From Amoebophrya sp. A120 (Eukaryota; Sar; Dinophyceae; Syndiniales; Amoebophryaceae): 64,000 bases of DNA. The DNA lies in contig CAJINV010000005.1 of the NCBI GenBank assembly GCA_905178155.1, forward strand, positions 5,002,256 to 5,066,255, written 5' to 3'. Under the pieces are notes generated by a model. It did not search any database, had not been told where the DNA came from, and worked only from the letters and a program-made list of their open reading frames with translations. The position numbers and the translations under genes were made by a program. Positions within the stretch are counted from its first letter, which is position 1; each line of letters starts with the position of its first letter. This document shows positions 27,001 to 42,000 of this stretch, piece by piece.

Positions 27001-30000
27001 GATCCAAATGCGAAGTCGTTGGTTTCGAAGGCGAATTTGGAATCTGCGTTCGACGAAATGTTTGGGAAGGGGAAGGTTGAATTCATCAACATCGAGCAGA
27101 TTCTATGCATTTGACAAAAGTATCGCGCTAGTAGAAATTGCATCACAAAAAGCAGAAAAAATTAAAATCCAACTTGTCATGCGCAATCCTGTTAAAGAAT
27201 GACACATCTGTCATGCAAGTACGAGCTATGTCCGATACTTTTGCAATGCATAGCCTTCCGGTTCGCGGTCCGTCATTTCCATCCCGACAACCGATCCTAG
27301 CTTGTTCGCAGCCTTATCCACCGGAAAGTCGATGAACGAGCAATTCATGGACATGTTGGTCTCGAAAATTGGTACTGCAGCGACCGCCTCGGCTTCCAAT
27401 TCCCTCTTTACCGCTGCTTGTCCAACAGAAGCGTTGGAGCAAAGATTGTTAACCAGCTCGATCGAACTGGAAATTGACGCGAGTAAAACGACTTCCAGGT
27501 CGGAACTCGCGAAGTTCGTCCGGATTGCGCTGTCTTCCGCGCTGTCGGATCCGAATGTGGTTCAGAACAACGCACAGTTAAGGACTATGTTCGAATCGAG
27601 CAACGACGTGACGGTGCAGATCTACGGAGAGGCTGTACCTCAAACCGGGTCGAAGACGATCAAGGTGGAAGTTAGATTCACGGTCCCGTTCTTAGTGGGT
27701 AACACGAAATTATCGGAACTTCCAGTAACCGCGGACGTTGTCGCTGCGGCGGTTGAGGTCCTAGAAGGTGGCGGAGCGGGTGCTGCGAGTAGTGCCGCTG
27801 CCACTGCGGATTACAAGAAAGCTGTGGCGTCGATGACGACGATGAAACAGCTTTTAGATAAGCAATCCACTCTGTTTAGCCAGCAACTCCCGATGCGCCT
27901 CGAATCCCTTGGGGTGGATTTCCCCGCAAACCCGGATCCGCTCTTCGTCCCGGTTGCGGGTGTTTCGGAAACGGTGGAGCTCGCTCCGCTGACTTCGATG
28001 AACGCAGCTTCTGGGGTTGCGGCGAGCGGCGCGGGAAGTGCTGCTCAAGACGCTGCAGGTAGCGCCTCTACAACCTCTTCTGGCGGTCTCGCGACCAAGA
28101 AAACCTTTATCCGATCGAAGATCGAGTTGCAGTTAGAGATGCTGCCGACGATCTTGACCGATTTGGAGTTCAAGCAGATGGTCCAAACCGCTTTGAAAAA
28201 AGCGTTATCCAAAGAAATTACCACCGCGAAACAGGAGCAAGCAAAGGAACTCGTCGCCGAAGCAGCTTCTTCTGGGTCCAAGATGACAACCAGTGAATTA
28301 ACATCCGTTGTTTCCTCGCTCTACACAGAAGACGCGACTGCGAAGCGGGAAACACATTCTGACACGACCTCGGTTAATCAAATCGGGACTGTTGGGTCTG
28401 ATTTGGTAGTGTCGGTAATCTTCGATCCGAAGAAGTCCGGGTTCGCGCGGGATTTCTCCGTGGTCGTGCAAGTTACCGAGCCGGATTTTGAAGGTGCGAC
28501 GAAGCAGGATAGCGAGATCGTCATGAAGATGTTGTCGAAGAACCCGTCTAGGGCGAGCAACTCCGATATGAAAAGAAAAAAACCCCCCTCCCCATATCGA
28601 AAACGAAATTTGTGACGCTGTATTTGAGTACACAAATCGACTTGTAATGCTAGAAGGCCAGGAGCCGCAGTTGTGGCCTCGTTTGCAGGCAGTTTGTCAT
28701 GCTGTTTCCCACTTCCAGCTGCCTCCTGTCATGCTCAAGATGCAAGGCAGTTTCCCATGCCAACCAGCACTACAGTCCGCATCTTTTCCCTTCTAGCATG
28801 ACAAAGCTGCTTTGTGACCACAAATCTGCATCACAGATTTCCGGTTTGATATGGGGAGGGGGGATTTTTCTTCTTGATATCCGAGGCGAATCTGTTCGCG
28901 GAGAATTTTGCGGATGAAATCGACAAGGAGTATGTGGAAAAAGTGAAGGAAAAAACTGGACTCACCCCACTACCAGGTCAGGACAAGATCATGAGCCAGG
29001 ATTTATCCAAATCGCCCGTCTCCCAAAAAGCCCCGGCGCAATTAGCCCCTTCCGTCGCATCGAAGGGATCGTTCGATCTCGGGTCTAGTATCTCCATCAC
29101 GGCGACAAATGTCAACGCTGTGGTGAGTTTGATCCAAAACGCGGTGGTCATCGCGTTGAGGAATGCGGTTGGGGCCGAACTCGAGGCGGATCAAGTCGCG
29201 GTGAACTTGGAGCCAGGATCGGTTTTGCTGTTGAAAGCGCCGGTGTTCACGTTCGAAGTGCCAGTTCTTGCGAAGGAGGTGGTTTACTATTTAACCACCG
29301 ATTCTGTCGCGACTTTTGGCACTTTCATGGACGACGCTTTGTTGACTCTCGCGACGGAGGCCGTGTTCGAAGCAGACAAGATTTCTAGTGGTACTATGCA
29401 ATACAAATTTCCCGTACATGTACAAAATGCATCACAAATATCACCGCCTGAGAAGAAGCAACTTGTCATGCTGAAGAGGTTTGAAGGAAAAGCTTCTCAT
29501 GCGGAAGCCACATTTGTACGCGTATGTGAATTTATTTCCTGTGGATAGGTACCGCCCCCTCGATGGCGACTGATCCGACGAAGACGACCTTGCTAGAGCA
29601 GATCAAAAGCTTAAGTGCCACTGCGGACGGGAAGTTGCTCACCCTGCTGAAGGACATTGCGGTGAAGAAGAATTTAGCGAAAACCCCAGCGGAGCTGGCA
29701 GCTTTTTCGAAACCAGCGGATGGGTCTGGCGTGTTCAAAACGAAGGCGGCGAAGAAGGACACGAAGTCAGCGGCGACGACTGCGAATACGGAGGTTTCCC
29801 CAGTGACCCAATACGTCGGCTTCGAACTGCAGTTGGCACAAAGAGAGTCGAACGTACCGTTAACCGGTAAGACATTAGAGGAGTTTGTCAGGAAGTCCAC
29901 TCTTGCTTCATTGAAAAAACTAATCTCCGTCCCCGCCACCCCCCTCGGCAACACCTTCTCCGCTCCTAGTAAAGAGGTGATCGAGAACTTGAGGGAGTCG

Positions 30001-33000
30001 GATATCGTCGTGTCCGTCATTTCCGCGAAGGGGAAGAGTGCCGCTGCTGGGGCATCTGCAACAGAAGTTCCGTTCGTGCTGGATTCGAATCCGGTGCCGA
30101 CGACCACGACGACGACGACAACTGTGAGTACCGCAAGTGGACAACAGCAGACAACTACGGTAACCGCGACCACAACTTCGAAGATCACGGAGTTCGTCAC
30201 CGTGCAAATCCCGTTTACCGGTTTTTCCACTGGCGTTCCTCAGGATTTGATGACGGTTATGACGGAAAATTCCGGGAAAACGATCGCAAAGCAGGTGGAA
30301 GTGAGACTGAAGCAGGATTACAATATCGAATTTGAGGAAGAAGCGGAAATCCCGGCGGAGAAGTTACCGGCGAAGGGCTTGCCCGCTACTCCGGCCGCGG
30401 AACCGTCGCTCGGCGGCGGGCTGGTGTTCCTCGAGAGCTCCATGCAGTTAACCGTGGAGAATTCTTTGATTAACGTGCAAGCCGCGGATTCAATAACCCC
30501 TTTAACGCCAAAACAACTCCAAGACAACCGCGCGAACCGGGATTTGGTGGAATCCGCTTTACCGACGATGCTGCGGGAGGGAATTCTTACCGGTCTCCAG
30601 GATACAATCGGGTCGACGAGTGAGCCAGATCCGCTTTCCGTGTCGTTAGGTGGGTCGGAACTGACGAAATCCCAAATCGCAATCACGATCTCCCCACCAG
30701 CGGAGCCGCCGCAGAAGGAGGAGAAACGGGAGATCAAGATCGTGATCCACGGCGCCTTCCCCCCGGCAGTTTCCGGTAAAATCCAGAATGCTCTAACCGT
30801 GAAGGATGCATCAAAAGCTACAACCGGGGAGGCAACTAGTGGTTTGGAAGCAGTTTCTGCTGTTGTGCCTGAAGTAGATACTTCCAACGGTGCTGATGCC
30901 GGATCCAGGTTCCGAACTTTGCTCCTAAAATCCGTTGACACGCAAGTGAAGAAGGCGAAGGAGTTTGTGGATAAAGTTTCTGCTACTGGCTACACGGCAA
31001 CACCCGCGGAAGCGGAATTGAAGACAAAACTAGCCCCCCTCGTTCAACTCACAACCCCCGCAATTGCAACCAAGGGGACAGCGAAGCCGGTGTCCACGAC
31101 CAGGACCTCGCTCAAATTCGAGTTCGACTTCTCTTCCGATAGTTCCTCAGCTATAATTTCGCAAGAACAGCAGAACCAGGAGGCGCAGCGAATCTTACTC
31201 GAGGCGAAGTCCGAGGGAAAGATCGTGATGGAGGCGTTGGTGCAAGCTGCTGTGGCGAAATCACTGAAGAAAACCGCCGGTCTGGAAATCACGGGGAGTC
31301 ACATTGCGGTGACATTGGATAAGTCGAAATCTTCTTCGGACCCAACGAAGGGTATCCTGAGTAAAAACGTCCCCACACCAGAGTCAAGATGGTAAATCTG
31401 CTAGAGAAATCAACCAGCTTTGGTTGTTTGGCATGACAAGTTTGTCCCTGAAGTGTAGTCCTGTCTTAGGTAGGTCAGCAGCATTACAGACCTAGCATAG
31501 CATTCTGATTCTAGCATCACAAAGTCCAAAACACGACTAGACAATGCTTCTCATGGTGCTCCGCATGAGAAACTTATTTGGCATGCAGAATTGCGTGACA
31601 GCTCTGGGGTCGGGATGTTGTTACACGGGATAAAGGGCGCGATGGAGTTCATTGTCGACGTGCCGTATTCCACTACCGCGGTCACGAAAATGTTGAGCAA
31701 CAGCGGCGGCTACCGGAAGAAGCAGTTTTTCGACGATTTTTCTCAATCGTTGACTAATGAGATTTCCACGAACTTGAACAGTGGAATCGGCTCCGCAAAC
31801 CCGAACAACACGGACCCGGTGACCGGTGCGGTGTTGTTCACGCCTTTGACAGTGGACGACGTTTTGGCGACTTCTGCAGCCTCCAGGAAATCCTACAGTT
31901 CCACTGGATCCGGCGAGCCGATTGTGAACAGCAAAGCGGCTTTAAACTTCAAACTGAAGGAAAACACCGCGGGGATGACGACGGAATCCGCAAAAGCGAC
32001 GAAGATGGCGACCACGTCTTTGAAGTTCAAGATGATCGCGGATCCGAGTGGAGCCAAAGGGAAGATCCCGGACACCGACACCATCATCGCTTTGTCCCGC
32101 GCAGCGGTCGCTTCGTCTATTCTGAAACAGCTCGGTATCACCATCGCACCGTCGCAAATCCAGGCGAAAATCCCGACGAATCTGCTGAATATGGACCCAG
32201 CAGTCACGACCGATGTGGAAGTTTCGCTTTCTGTCGTTCTACCGGCGACGAGATACAGTGCTGCAGAGCAGGATAAGGTCTTAACAGCCTTCTCTTCCTC
32301 CTCCACCGTCAACGCGGACACAATTACTGACGCCAACGGAGCTGTTGTCGTGTCTGAAACCCAGGCCCAGAAGTTCGCGAAGAACTTTTTCACGGAGATG
32401 AAAAACTACGGTGTAAAGAACTTCGAGGACCCGGACCCAAATAACCCGTCTGCCACCCCAGCTGTCTCTGTCCAAACTGCGACCGCGGAGGAATCCGCTG
32501 CGGAGCCGGTCACCGACGCGGAAAAGCTCATTCCGGAAGAAAAGGTGCCGGGCAACGTCGCGTTCTTCGAAACGACGTTTTCCATCGTCACCGCCGATGC
32601 GACTACCTACACGCAAACCGCCTTGGAGCAGATGCTGCGCCCGGCGATTGCGAATGCGACGACGAAAACGCTTTTTACCGACACAATCACCGGAGCCGTG
32701 ACGAAAACCGTGAAGCCGGAGGAAGTAGCATTGTCCTTCCTGTACAATTCCCCGGTGATTTCCGGGTCATCAGCCCAGGCCAGGAACTTCCAGGTGACAC
32801 TGCAGATCACCGATGTTGATACGAAGAAAACCGGAGAGATTCTTGGTACGATGTCGGCGGGTAGGAAAGAGATCTTCAATGAGATGGTTTCCGCTTTACC
32901 GGAGGATATCCAGAACAAGGGAGTTTCTGGAACGCCGGCTGCTGGCTCTGTTGAGGAGAAACTGCTAAATCTAGATTTGATGCAGTTCACCAACCCGAAG

Positions 33001-36000
33001 GCGCACTACGCCTCGCAAACCCAAGCGACGCTGGAGTTGACGACAGTAGACACTTCGGCAACTTCTATGACGGACGAGATCAAAGCTTCTCTAGCGGAGG
33101 CGGTGAAGGAGGCGCTGAAAGATACCGGTGGCCCGGCATTGCAGAAGGAGCACATCTACACCCACGTGGTTACTTCAACTTCCACCGGGAAACATTTGAT
33201 CGAATTTTCCTTCCCGGGGGTTTCGAAGACGGGGGTTACACCTTTGGTTTCGAATTCTGGGGGTAGTAGCAATGACATTTTCACAACTATTCTCAAGGGG
33301 AAAGTCAACCAATTGGTGAAAACCGCGACTGGTTCGACGGATGACGTGATTTCCGGCGTCGTTTCTCCAACTAACGCGGAGGAAAGAAGCTACTTAGAAT
33401 CCGCCATCACCATCGAGCAATCCGCTGCTGGTACTGGCGCTTCTACCGTCGACCAAGCCGCGTTGATTCCCTTGCTGAAAAAATCCGTGGCTTCGGCGGT
33501 AAATGAAGCGATTTCCGACCCAAGTCAACCGCCAATCCGCGCCGCCAACGTGACAATCACGTTTCCAGAATCCTCTACCGATACGAAGAAAGCGGTGATT
33601 GTGATTCCGATTGTCGCCGGGCCGGATTTCAACCAGGAGCAGGTGACGAAGTTGAGCACGAAGGTTCTGGAAACGTTGGATCCGCAGTCTTCTACCTTTG
33701 GGGCATTATTGCCCTTGAGGTTGGACCATTTAGGCGTCGCTTTAAAAGGTTCGGAGGACGATAACTCTTCTGGCCCGCCGCCGCCGAAAGTCACGGAAGA
33801 GCCGGTGGCGAGTGAATCTGCTTTGACGGAATCTCCGTTGAAATCGAAGACGACTTTCGTCAAATCTGTTGTGAAATTTACAACCGCTGGGGTCTCGGTG
33901 TTACCAAACGCAGCGGACGTGACAAAAGAATCTTCATCCGAGAAGGTGTTTCGGAAACTGGTGCAAAATTCTGTCGCGAAAGCAGTGTCCGCCACCCCCG
34001 CGGTTCAAGCCGCGAGCGGAAAGCCGTTGAACACGGTGACGGCGAATGACGTGGCGGTCGTGATTACAAGCGATCACCTATCCTGAGTAAAAACGTCCCC
34101 ACCCCATGGTTGTCATGCAGATTTGCAGTCACAGGAAGATTTGTAATGCGCATCCCCATGAGAGGCCTTTCCATTCGTTTTTTGGACTTTGTAATGCTGT
34201 AAACAGGATGAGTAGATGCATTTGTGTTGCGGCTGTACTTGCTAAACTGCGCTACAATACAGAGACGAACTTGTCATGCTTGACTCCCAAAACTTCTCGA
34301 TTTGTGTTGCGCGATCCCCATCTTGACTCTGGGGTGGGGACGTTTTTGCCCAGGATATCACCCCGGCTCCGCGACGAAAAAAGCGTTGGTCACGATCAAA
34401 CTAGCGGAACGGGAGACGCAGTCGCTTATCACAAGAAAAAACTGTTTCACTGTGAACTTGTGATGCAGAAAGTGCATCACTGAAGTGTTTGTATTGCTAC
34501 ACATGCGAGACAAATGATTTTTAGCGGTGTTTTCCCTTAGGATCCTTGCATGGCAAGTTTTCTTTGTGATGTGTAGCGAACTTGTAATGCAAAACTTGCA
34601 AAATCCTTACAGTGAAACAGTTTTTTCTTACGATATCGCTGTTATCTTCTACAATCATGGCGGCCATGAGTTCCAACGGTGGGGCCGACAAAAACGCGGT
34701 GTTTGTCAATGAGTTCAAGAAGGAGCTGACGAAGGAAATTATCGAGAAGGTCGCAACCAAGGAATTAAAAGCGCAAAGCCAGAAGAAGTTCGACGGTACC
34801 ACTGGTAAAGTAATCGAAAACAGCAAGGAGACTCTCACAGTCGACGTTTCCGGGGTGAAATCTATCGGTTCCTCTCAACCAGCAAGTACCTTCCGCGGGA
34901 AGATGGACTTTTCTCTCCCAGAAAAATCGTCCGCGACTGCCACAACGGATTGGCAGAATTTGATTTTAGACTCCGTTACGAACCAACCAACAGTTGCCGG
35001 GGAGGAAAAACTCGCGAAGATTGTCCAGAAGGGGATTGCGAACGGGTTAAGCGAGGCAACCGGGATGGAAATTGCGCACGAGCAGGTGTCGGTTTTGTTC
35101 TCTCCGGGTAGCATTTCGTTGTACGCGCCGTCGGTGACATATGACATTCCGGTGACGATTATGCAATGTAAATTTCCTGTACATGTACAAAATGCATGAC
35201 AAATTTCGCTAACTTGCAGTGTCCAACTTGTCATGCTAGACTAGGACTGAAGGCAAGTTTTGTCATGCAGAGATTGCATTTGTACGTAACGTGTACGGTA
35301 CATTTACTGTGGATAACGATTCCGAAGGCGCAGTGGTTTTTGAAGGATTCGATTGACAGCTTTACCCCCTACTTGACGAAGAACATGCAGAATGCTGTGG
35401 AAGAAGATCTGAGTGAAATCGACGTTACCACGCAAAACGCCGATGGCACATCCACTACGACGAAAGTCGCGATTTCCAACAAACCGGACATGACAAACCC
35501 AAGCACCAGCAACTTGAAGACGTTTAAGGCCGCGCAGAAGTCCGCTCTGTCGTTCGCTCTGGAACTAGAACTCAAAGACGGAACTTCGTCCTGGCTCCCG
35601 TCTAGCGATGGTATGTTAACCCTCTGGATCCAAGCAGCAACAAAAACCGCGGTTGGGGCAGATCTCGGGTTGACGAAACCAACAGCCAGCAACGGCGCGA
35701 CCATCCCGGATGCGCCGGAAGTGAAGAATTCGGAGATTCAGATCGCGTATTTAGGGAAGGGGTTGTCGGAAACCCAAGCGGCGCAGTCTGATCCGAACGC
35801 GAAATTGGAAAAGGCGAAATTAGCTGTTTTGATAACCGTTCCGATCTCCGAAGAGCAGACGTATGATAAGAAATTCTCCCAAGTCGCGGCTTCGTTTGCG
35901 GCTAATAATGCTGCGGACATTGTTTCGAAAGTGAAGCAATCGCTTGTTTCAACTTACAATTTGGAATTCGAATCCAAAACGGATGCTGGTGGGAATGTCG

Positions 36001-39000
36001 TCGCGGGGGAACCGAAACTATTGCCAGTGATTCCCCAGTCTGATGACCCGGCGTATTTGGATTTGGTCACGACGACGGACAGTTCGAGTAAAACGGAAGA
36101 CAATTTGCCGGTGAAAAAATTGTTAGCCGGGATTTCCTCCGCTCTGGATTCTTCTTCCACAGTGTCCATGAAGTCCATGACGAAGCGAGGTAGTAGCTTT
36201 ATCGAGTCTGGGTCGATCGAAATCAATTTGAACCAGCAGCCGGCGAAGAATTTAACCACCGATGCGGTTCTCCCCGGTCGAGTCGCTGTCGGGCCGGATG
36301 ATAAAGAGTACTTATCATCTTCCCAAATCCTCTCCGATGCGCAGGTGACCCGGATTTTCAAGCGGACCGTGACGGAGGCGCTGAAACTCACTCTGTACAA
36401 AGAGGTGATAACCAAAGCAGAAGAAAATAACGAGAAGGTGGACCCTACCGCGGTGTTCGCAGGATCTAGTTCTGGTACAATCACCGAAGACCAAATCGCG
36501 ATCACTTGCTCTCCGGGCCGAGGTGGGGCGACGGAGAAAAGGGAGTTCAAGGTATTAGTTTCTTCGAAGTTATCCGCGGAGGTGAACACGATTGTTACCA
36601 ACGCTTTGACGAAAACGACGGCTACTGCGGCGACGAACACTGTGTTTAAAGAGAAGTTGGAAGAGCAGTTGACGTTAGTGGCGGAAGCGGCGAAATCCAT
36701 CAACGCTTTTGTCCCTGCGGCCAAAGCTGTTGGAAGCACATTAGATGCGGACGGAATTTCGTTGAACAACGTGGTGGATGAAACCAATTCTGCTGCCGCT
36801 GCGTTCGTGAAGGAAATCTTCGGGACTGGTGAGGGGAGTACGAAATCCTTCGCTTTTTCCTCCACTACCTTCGAGGACAACAAACCCGCAAAGCAAATGT
36901 CCGCGACAGTGTCAGAGATGAAACTCGCGAAAGTTGCGGTGGATTCGGCGGTGACAACAGTGGATGATTCCAACGGAAATACCGTGACGAAGCAGACCGG
37001 GCAACAGTCCTTCACGCCAGAACAGTACTCGGCTGCGGTGCAGAAGGCGGTTGCGGCCTCTCTCAAAGACGCAGCTGGCTTCGACCTCCAACCGGAGCAT
37101 GTGGTTGTGGACTTGTTGACCGATGTGTTTGCCGATTCGGAGGCAACGGGGGATAGTACTGAAGAAACCGGCATCGCGATTTCCGTCCCGTTCGCCACGA
37201 CCCAAGTGCAGCAGATGTTATCGAACAAACCCACTCCTGCCAGGGAAGCGTTCCTGAAAGTATCAAATGTAAAAATGTCTGGGTCTGGAAGAATGCATGT
37301 TTGTCATGCTTGTCTGGCATGACTCTTAAATCTGTCAAGCACGTTACCCAAGAGCTCCATTTTTCTGTGATGCAGAAGCGCAGTTTGTCATGCGGAATTG
37401 GCAACACCTAGAAGCTCAGAAACTTGTCATGCTGAGCCAGCACTTGTGGCCTCATCATGAGACGCCACACAGCATCACAAGTTTCCAGACCCAGACATTT
37501 TTACACTTGATAGAAAGCCGTGAAGAACAACTTGAACACAGTGCTTTCTACTCGCTTGTTATGCAAGAAAAAAACTGTGTAAGTGTAAATCTGTGATGCA
37601 GAAAATGCAAAACTGTTACATTTGTCATGCTTGACATGCATGAGCGGCTCCCTTCCTAGGTGTTTTCCCTTCCTATCTGCGCATGGCAAGTTTTTCCTGT
37701 CATGGCAGACAAACTTGTGATGCAGTTTTCCCAAAAGAGTTACACTAACACAGTTTTTTTCTTGGATACTTGTCTGGCGGCAAAGCGGTGCCGGAAACAG
37801 CACAAGGGCTTGCAGATGAATCCGCGTTGTTCAAGTTAGAAACAAGTGAAGTGGAAGTGGCGAAAACGGTGGAATCTACCGTCTCCGTCGAGTTGCCGAA
37901 GGCTTATGCAAGAAAAAAACTGTGTAACTTTGTAATGCAGAACATGCAACAGAGTTACGTCTGTCATGCCAGACAACCATGAAGTCCTGTTTTCATGTGT
38001 GTTTTCCCTTACAAGCCACGCATGACAGGTTTTCGCTGTCATGTAGAGCAAATTTGTCATGCTGTCAGCCAAGGAAAGAGAAAGTTACACTAACGCAGCT
38101 TTTTTCTTGGATAAGGCTTTGACCGTGAGTTCCACTGCGGCGGATGGGACGGTTACGACCTCCCAGGAGAACATTGTCATGACGGTGAAGGCGATTGAAG
38201 CGCTGGTGCAGGATTCTACTGCGAAATCCATCGCGAAGAATCTGCTCGCTTCTGCTGGTATTACTTCTCCCACCGCGGAACAGATAGCGGAGAAAATGCC
38301 GGCGTCGGATGTGCAGGTTAAACTGGTTTTAACCGCAGCGGACGGGTCGTCGATTCTGACCACTTCTGATCAGGTTTCGAGCAATTTGGAGGACGCGTAC
38401 AAGCCGGGGTTTGAAGTCGTAAATCTCGATCCAGCAAAAATGCCACTGCAGTTTGTCGTGTCTGTCCCGACTAGCTCGAAGAAACTGACAACTTCCGAGA
38501 TGGATAAGATCACGAAATCTTTGTCCAAAACCGACACCACCGGGGAAAACTTGAAATTTCAAACTGAATTCCAGAAATCGCTGCAGCCATTAGTCACCGG
38601 CGAGGACCCAAAACTTATCGATCAAGCAACCCCTCTGATCACCCCGAAAGTGGAGCAGGACACGCCGGTGGCTTCGCCTGCAAGCGGGCCGAAAACGGAT
38701 TTGAGCAAATTGGAAATTGTGCCTGGCGGAGTGACGTTCGTGGAGTCGACGATTTCGTTCGAAACAGCAACCCCCGGGCAGTACACGGCGGACGACATTA
38801 TCGCGAGTCTGAAGCCGCTGTTCGTACAAGGGACGAATAAAAGGCTGAAATCCTACGCAGAGGATCAGATCGCGGCTGCTACCGTTGTGGACACGGCGTT
38901 GTTGAAAGGTGAAGAGAAACCCGACGAGGAGAATTTTCTCAAATCCGAGGACGTCGCTTTCACGTACCTGTACAACACCCCAACCAGCTCTGATCCATCT

Positions 39001-42000
39001 GTCACATCCGTCGACCGGCATTTCCGGATCACCATGCAGTTAAAATCCGCCACGACCGCGACAATCGGCCGGGCCATGGCTTTGGTTTCTCCGGACAGAA
39101 CCGCAGTTGCCGGGAAGAAGGAAATTTTGGAAATGATGAAGGATTTGGCGGAAGCTGGGACGGACCAAGCGGTGAAGGATAAGGTTTTACCCATGATCAA
39201 TTCCGGGAAAGTGAAATCCAAACCATCCCAGCCCGCGCAAACCCAGGGGAAAATCAAACTGGAATTCTCCAACGCGAACTCAGCGACTGTGCCGACTGAT
39301 TTAGCGACCGTGAAGATTTTTGATTCTACGAAGATCCCGGTGAAAAAAGCGATCGCTGTTGCTTTGAAGAATTCTGGCGCAGCTAGCGTCAAAGAGGAGC
39401 AGATCTTCTTCGACGTCTATTCTGTCGTTGCCGGTGGGGACAGCACGAAACAAGAAATCGTCTTGAACGTCGCGGTTCCCGCTGTCGGCCCGGAGGTCGC
39501 GAAAGTTTTGTCCGTGTCGACGGATCAGGTGACTGTGGATGACTCCATCGCGAGCAACCCGGAGGAAGTGGAAAAGGAGTTGCTGAAAAGAATCGACTCC
39601 GCGCAGGGGGTGACGGATTCAAGTCGTTCTTTGGACTCTCAGATTTTCTCCAAGCTGTTGAAGGACACTTTGAATTCGGAATTACAAATAATCGCTACCT
39701 ATGAAACGCAAAAATGTCTGGGTCTGGAAACTTGTGATGCTAAAATGTTCATGATGAAAACACTTCCGACTGCAGTCCGGCATGACAACTTCCCAAAACG
39801 CTTTCTCATAGGCAATCCCAAAACGCTTTCCGCATGACAAAAGAGGCTGCGACTTTTGTTGGTTTTGCAATACAGATTTTCTAGGTATGGAAAGCTAGCA
39901 TTACAAGTTCCAACCTTCCAGACCCAGACATTTTTACAATCCATACTACCGCAGCGTCCGCAGCCAACCCCGAGTTCAATATCGCGAAGACCCAACCGGA
40001 GGGCAACGTGGTGGAGAGGAAATACTTGGAAACAACTTTGAAAATCGCTCAGAATGCACAGGGAACACAGTTAACCCAGGCGGATTTGTTGCCTATTATG
40101 CAAAACGCGATATCCTCTGCTTTGACCACCGCGGTGGCGGAATCTGATTTGGTTCAGAACACCGCAGCGGTGAAGGCTGTGCTCGAGAAGGAAAAATCTG
40201 GTGCGAGTTCTTTGTCCGCGTTTGACGAGAAGTTGAAATCGCTTCTGAGCTTTTCAAACAGCAACGTGACCGTTTCCTTCCCGAAATCAGCGGAGGACGT
40301 GAATGAGGTGAAAATTTCCGTCCCGATTGTTTCCGGTCCGGACGTGGACGTGAAATTGTCTGAAAACGTGCAAAAAGCGATGGAGAACGTGTTAGATCCG
40401 ACCTCGAAGGAATTCAAGGACTTACTCCCGTTGAGATTAGAGGTTTTGGGTGTGCAACTACCACCCCCAGACCCGTCGAATCCAACACAACCGGCGGCTT
40501 CGTCCTTTGTCGTGACGGAAAAAGCGGTGGAAACGCCGACGAAAGCGACGGTTTCGTCCCCAGTGAAAGCGGAGGTGGCGTTTGTCCAGGCGGAATTGAA
40601 GTTTGATTTGGATTTGGCGCAGTCTGCTGCTTCTTCCATCGAGACAACGGAGAAGTTGGAAGAAGCGGTGAAAAAGGCGATTGAGAAATCAATAAAATCC
40701 GTCGTCGAATCCGCAGTCGCGAAAGAGAAACAATCAGCGATCGCCGCGAAAGAGCCCGGTGCGGAGACGAAAACCATCCCTGGCGCGGATTTGGTTTTGG
40801 GGGATGCAGCTACTGGCTCAGGTAAGCCGAAAATCACTGCTGTGGTTTCCAAATCTTCCTTCGGGAAAACCGAGAAGAAGGTGTTCTTGACCATTCAGGT
40901 GGAAGAATCCCAAGTCGCGACGGAAAAGTCGGATGGAACGGCTTTGGTGCAGCAGTTATTCACAGCAAACGCCGAGCCGTTCAACACGGATTTGGTTCAA
41001 ACCTTCAAGGAAAAAATCCAAGAGGAGTCACAAGTTGTCGTCTCCACTCCAAAATCCGTTGGCTTCGCGAAACCAAGCAGTCAGATTCGCGGGGTTGCGA
41101 GCTTCGCTACGCCGAGTGGTACTGCTGCTTTGACCGCCACCCAAGTCGAGGAATTAGCCGCGAAGTCGATCGCTAAGGCTTTAACAACCGCAACGGGCAC
41201 GGTTTTGAACGAAAACCAGGTGAACATTTTAGTTTATCCAGGTACAGCGGAGTTGAAACAGCCAAAATTCAGCTACGACGTTCCGGTCACGGACAGCAAG
41301 GTCGAGTGGTTTGTCCAGGATGCGGCAACTTCCTTCGCCCCCTACGTGAAAACTGCGGTCGATGACGTTTTGGTGGAAGCGAGTTCTTCTTCCGATCCAA
41401 TCGTGAAAGCGAAATTCAACGGAATTACTGCGATTGAAGAGTCGTCGATTAAAACAGTGGAGCGGAAGGAGGTGGAAGCGGATTCGAGCAAATTAGTTTC
41501 TTCCAACTCCGAAGATGTTCTCGGGGAGAACGTTCTCGGTACGAAGATTCTTTCTTTGGTTTTGAATCTCCCGCTGAAATCTGACGGTGCCTCGTCCTGG
41601 CTGCCGGATAGTGATGACATGATGAAGACGTGGATGCAGGAATCGACCAGGTCCGCGATCAAGGCGGTCTTGGCTTCTAACTTCAATGAAGACTTGGTTA
41701 ACAGTGAGGACATCTCCGTCGCTCTTACGAAAAAACTGCCCAAGAAGAACGACCCGAACATCACGGCGGTTGTGGATCTACCAGTAATGGTCTCGATCCC
41801 GATCCAGAAACGGGCAGCAACTTCCGCCACAACCTTCACGGTATCCACAGTAAATTTCCTGTACACGTACAATGCAGTCGCTGGATGACAAAACTTGCCT
41901 TCAGTCCTAGTCTAGCATGACAAGTTGGACACTGCAAGTTAGCGAAATTTGTCATGCATTTTGTAAATGTGCGGGAGATTTGTATTGCATACACGGCGTC

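Larger units (their letters stand above)
30421..36191 (+). repeat. super-repeat C, modules 1-9
   Basis: First complete nine-module unit. After removing elements 45-48 it is 1609 codons, a whole number. Boundaries are set at the F-(L/I/V)-E start of module 1. Confidence 0.75.
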
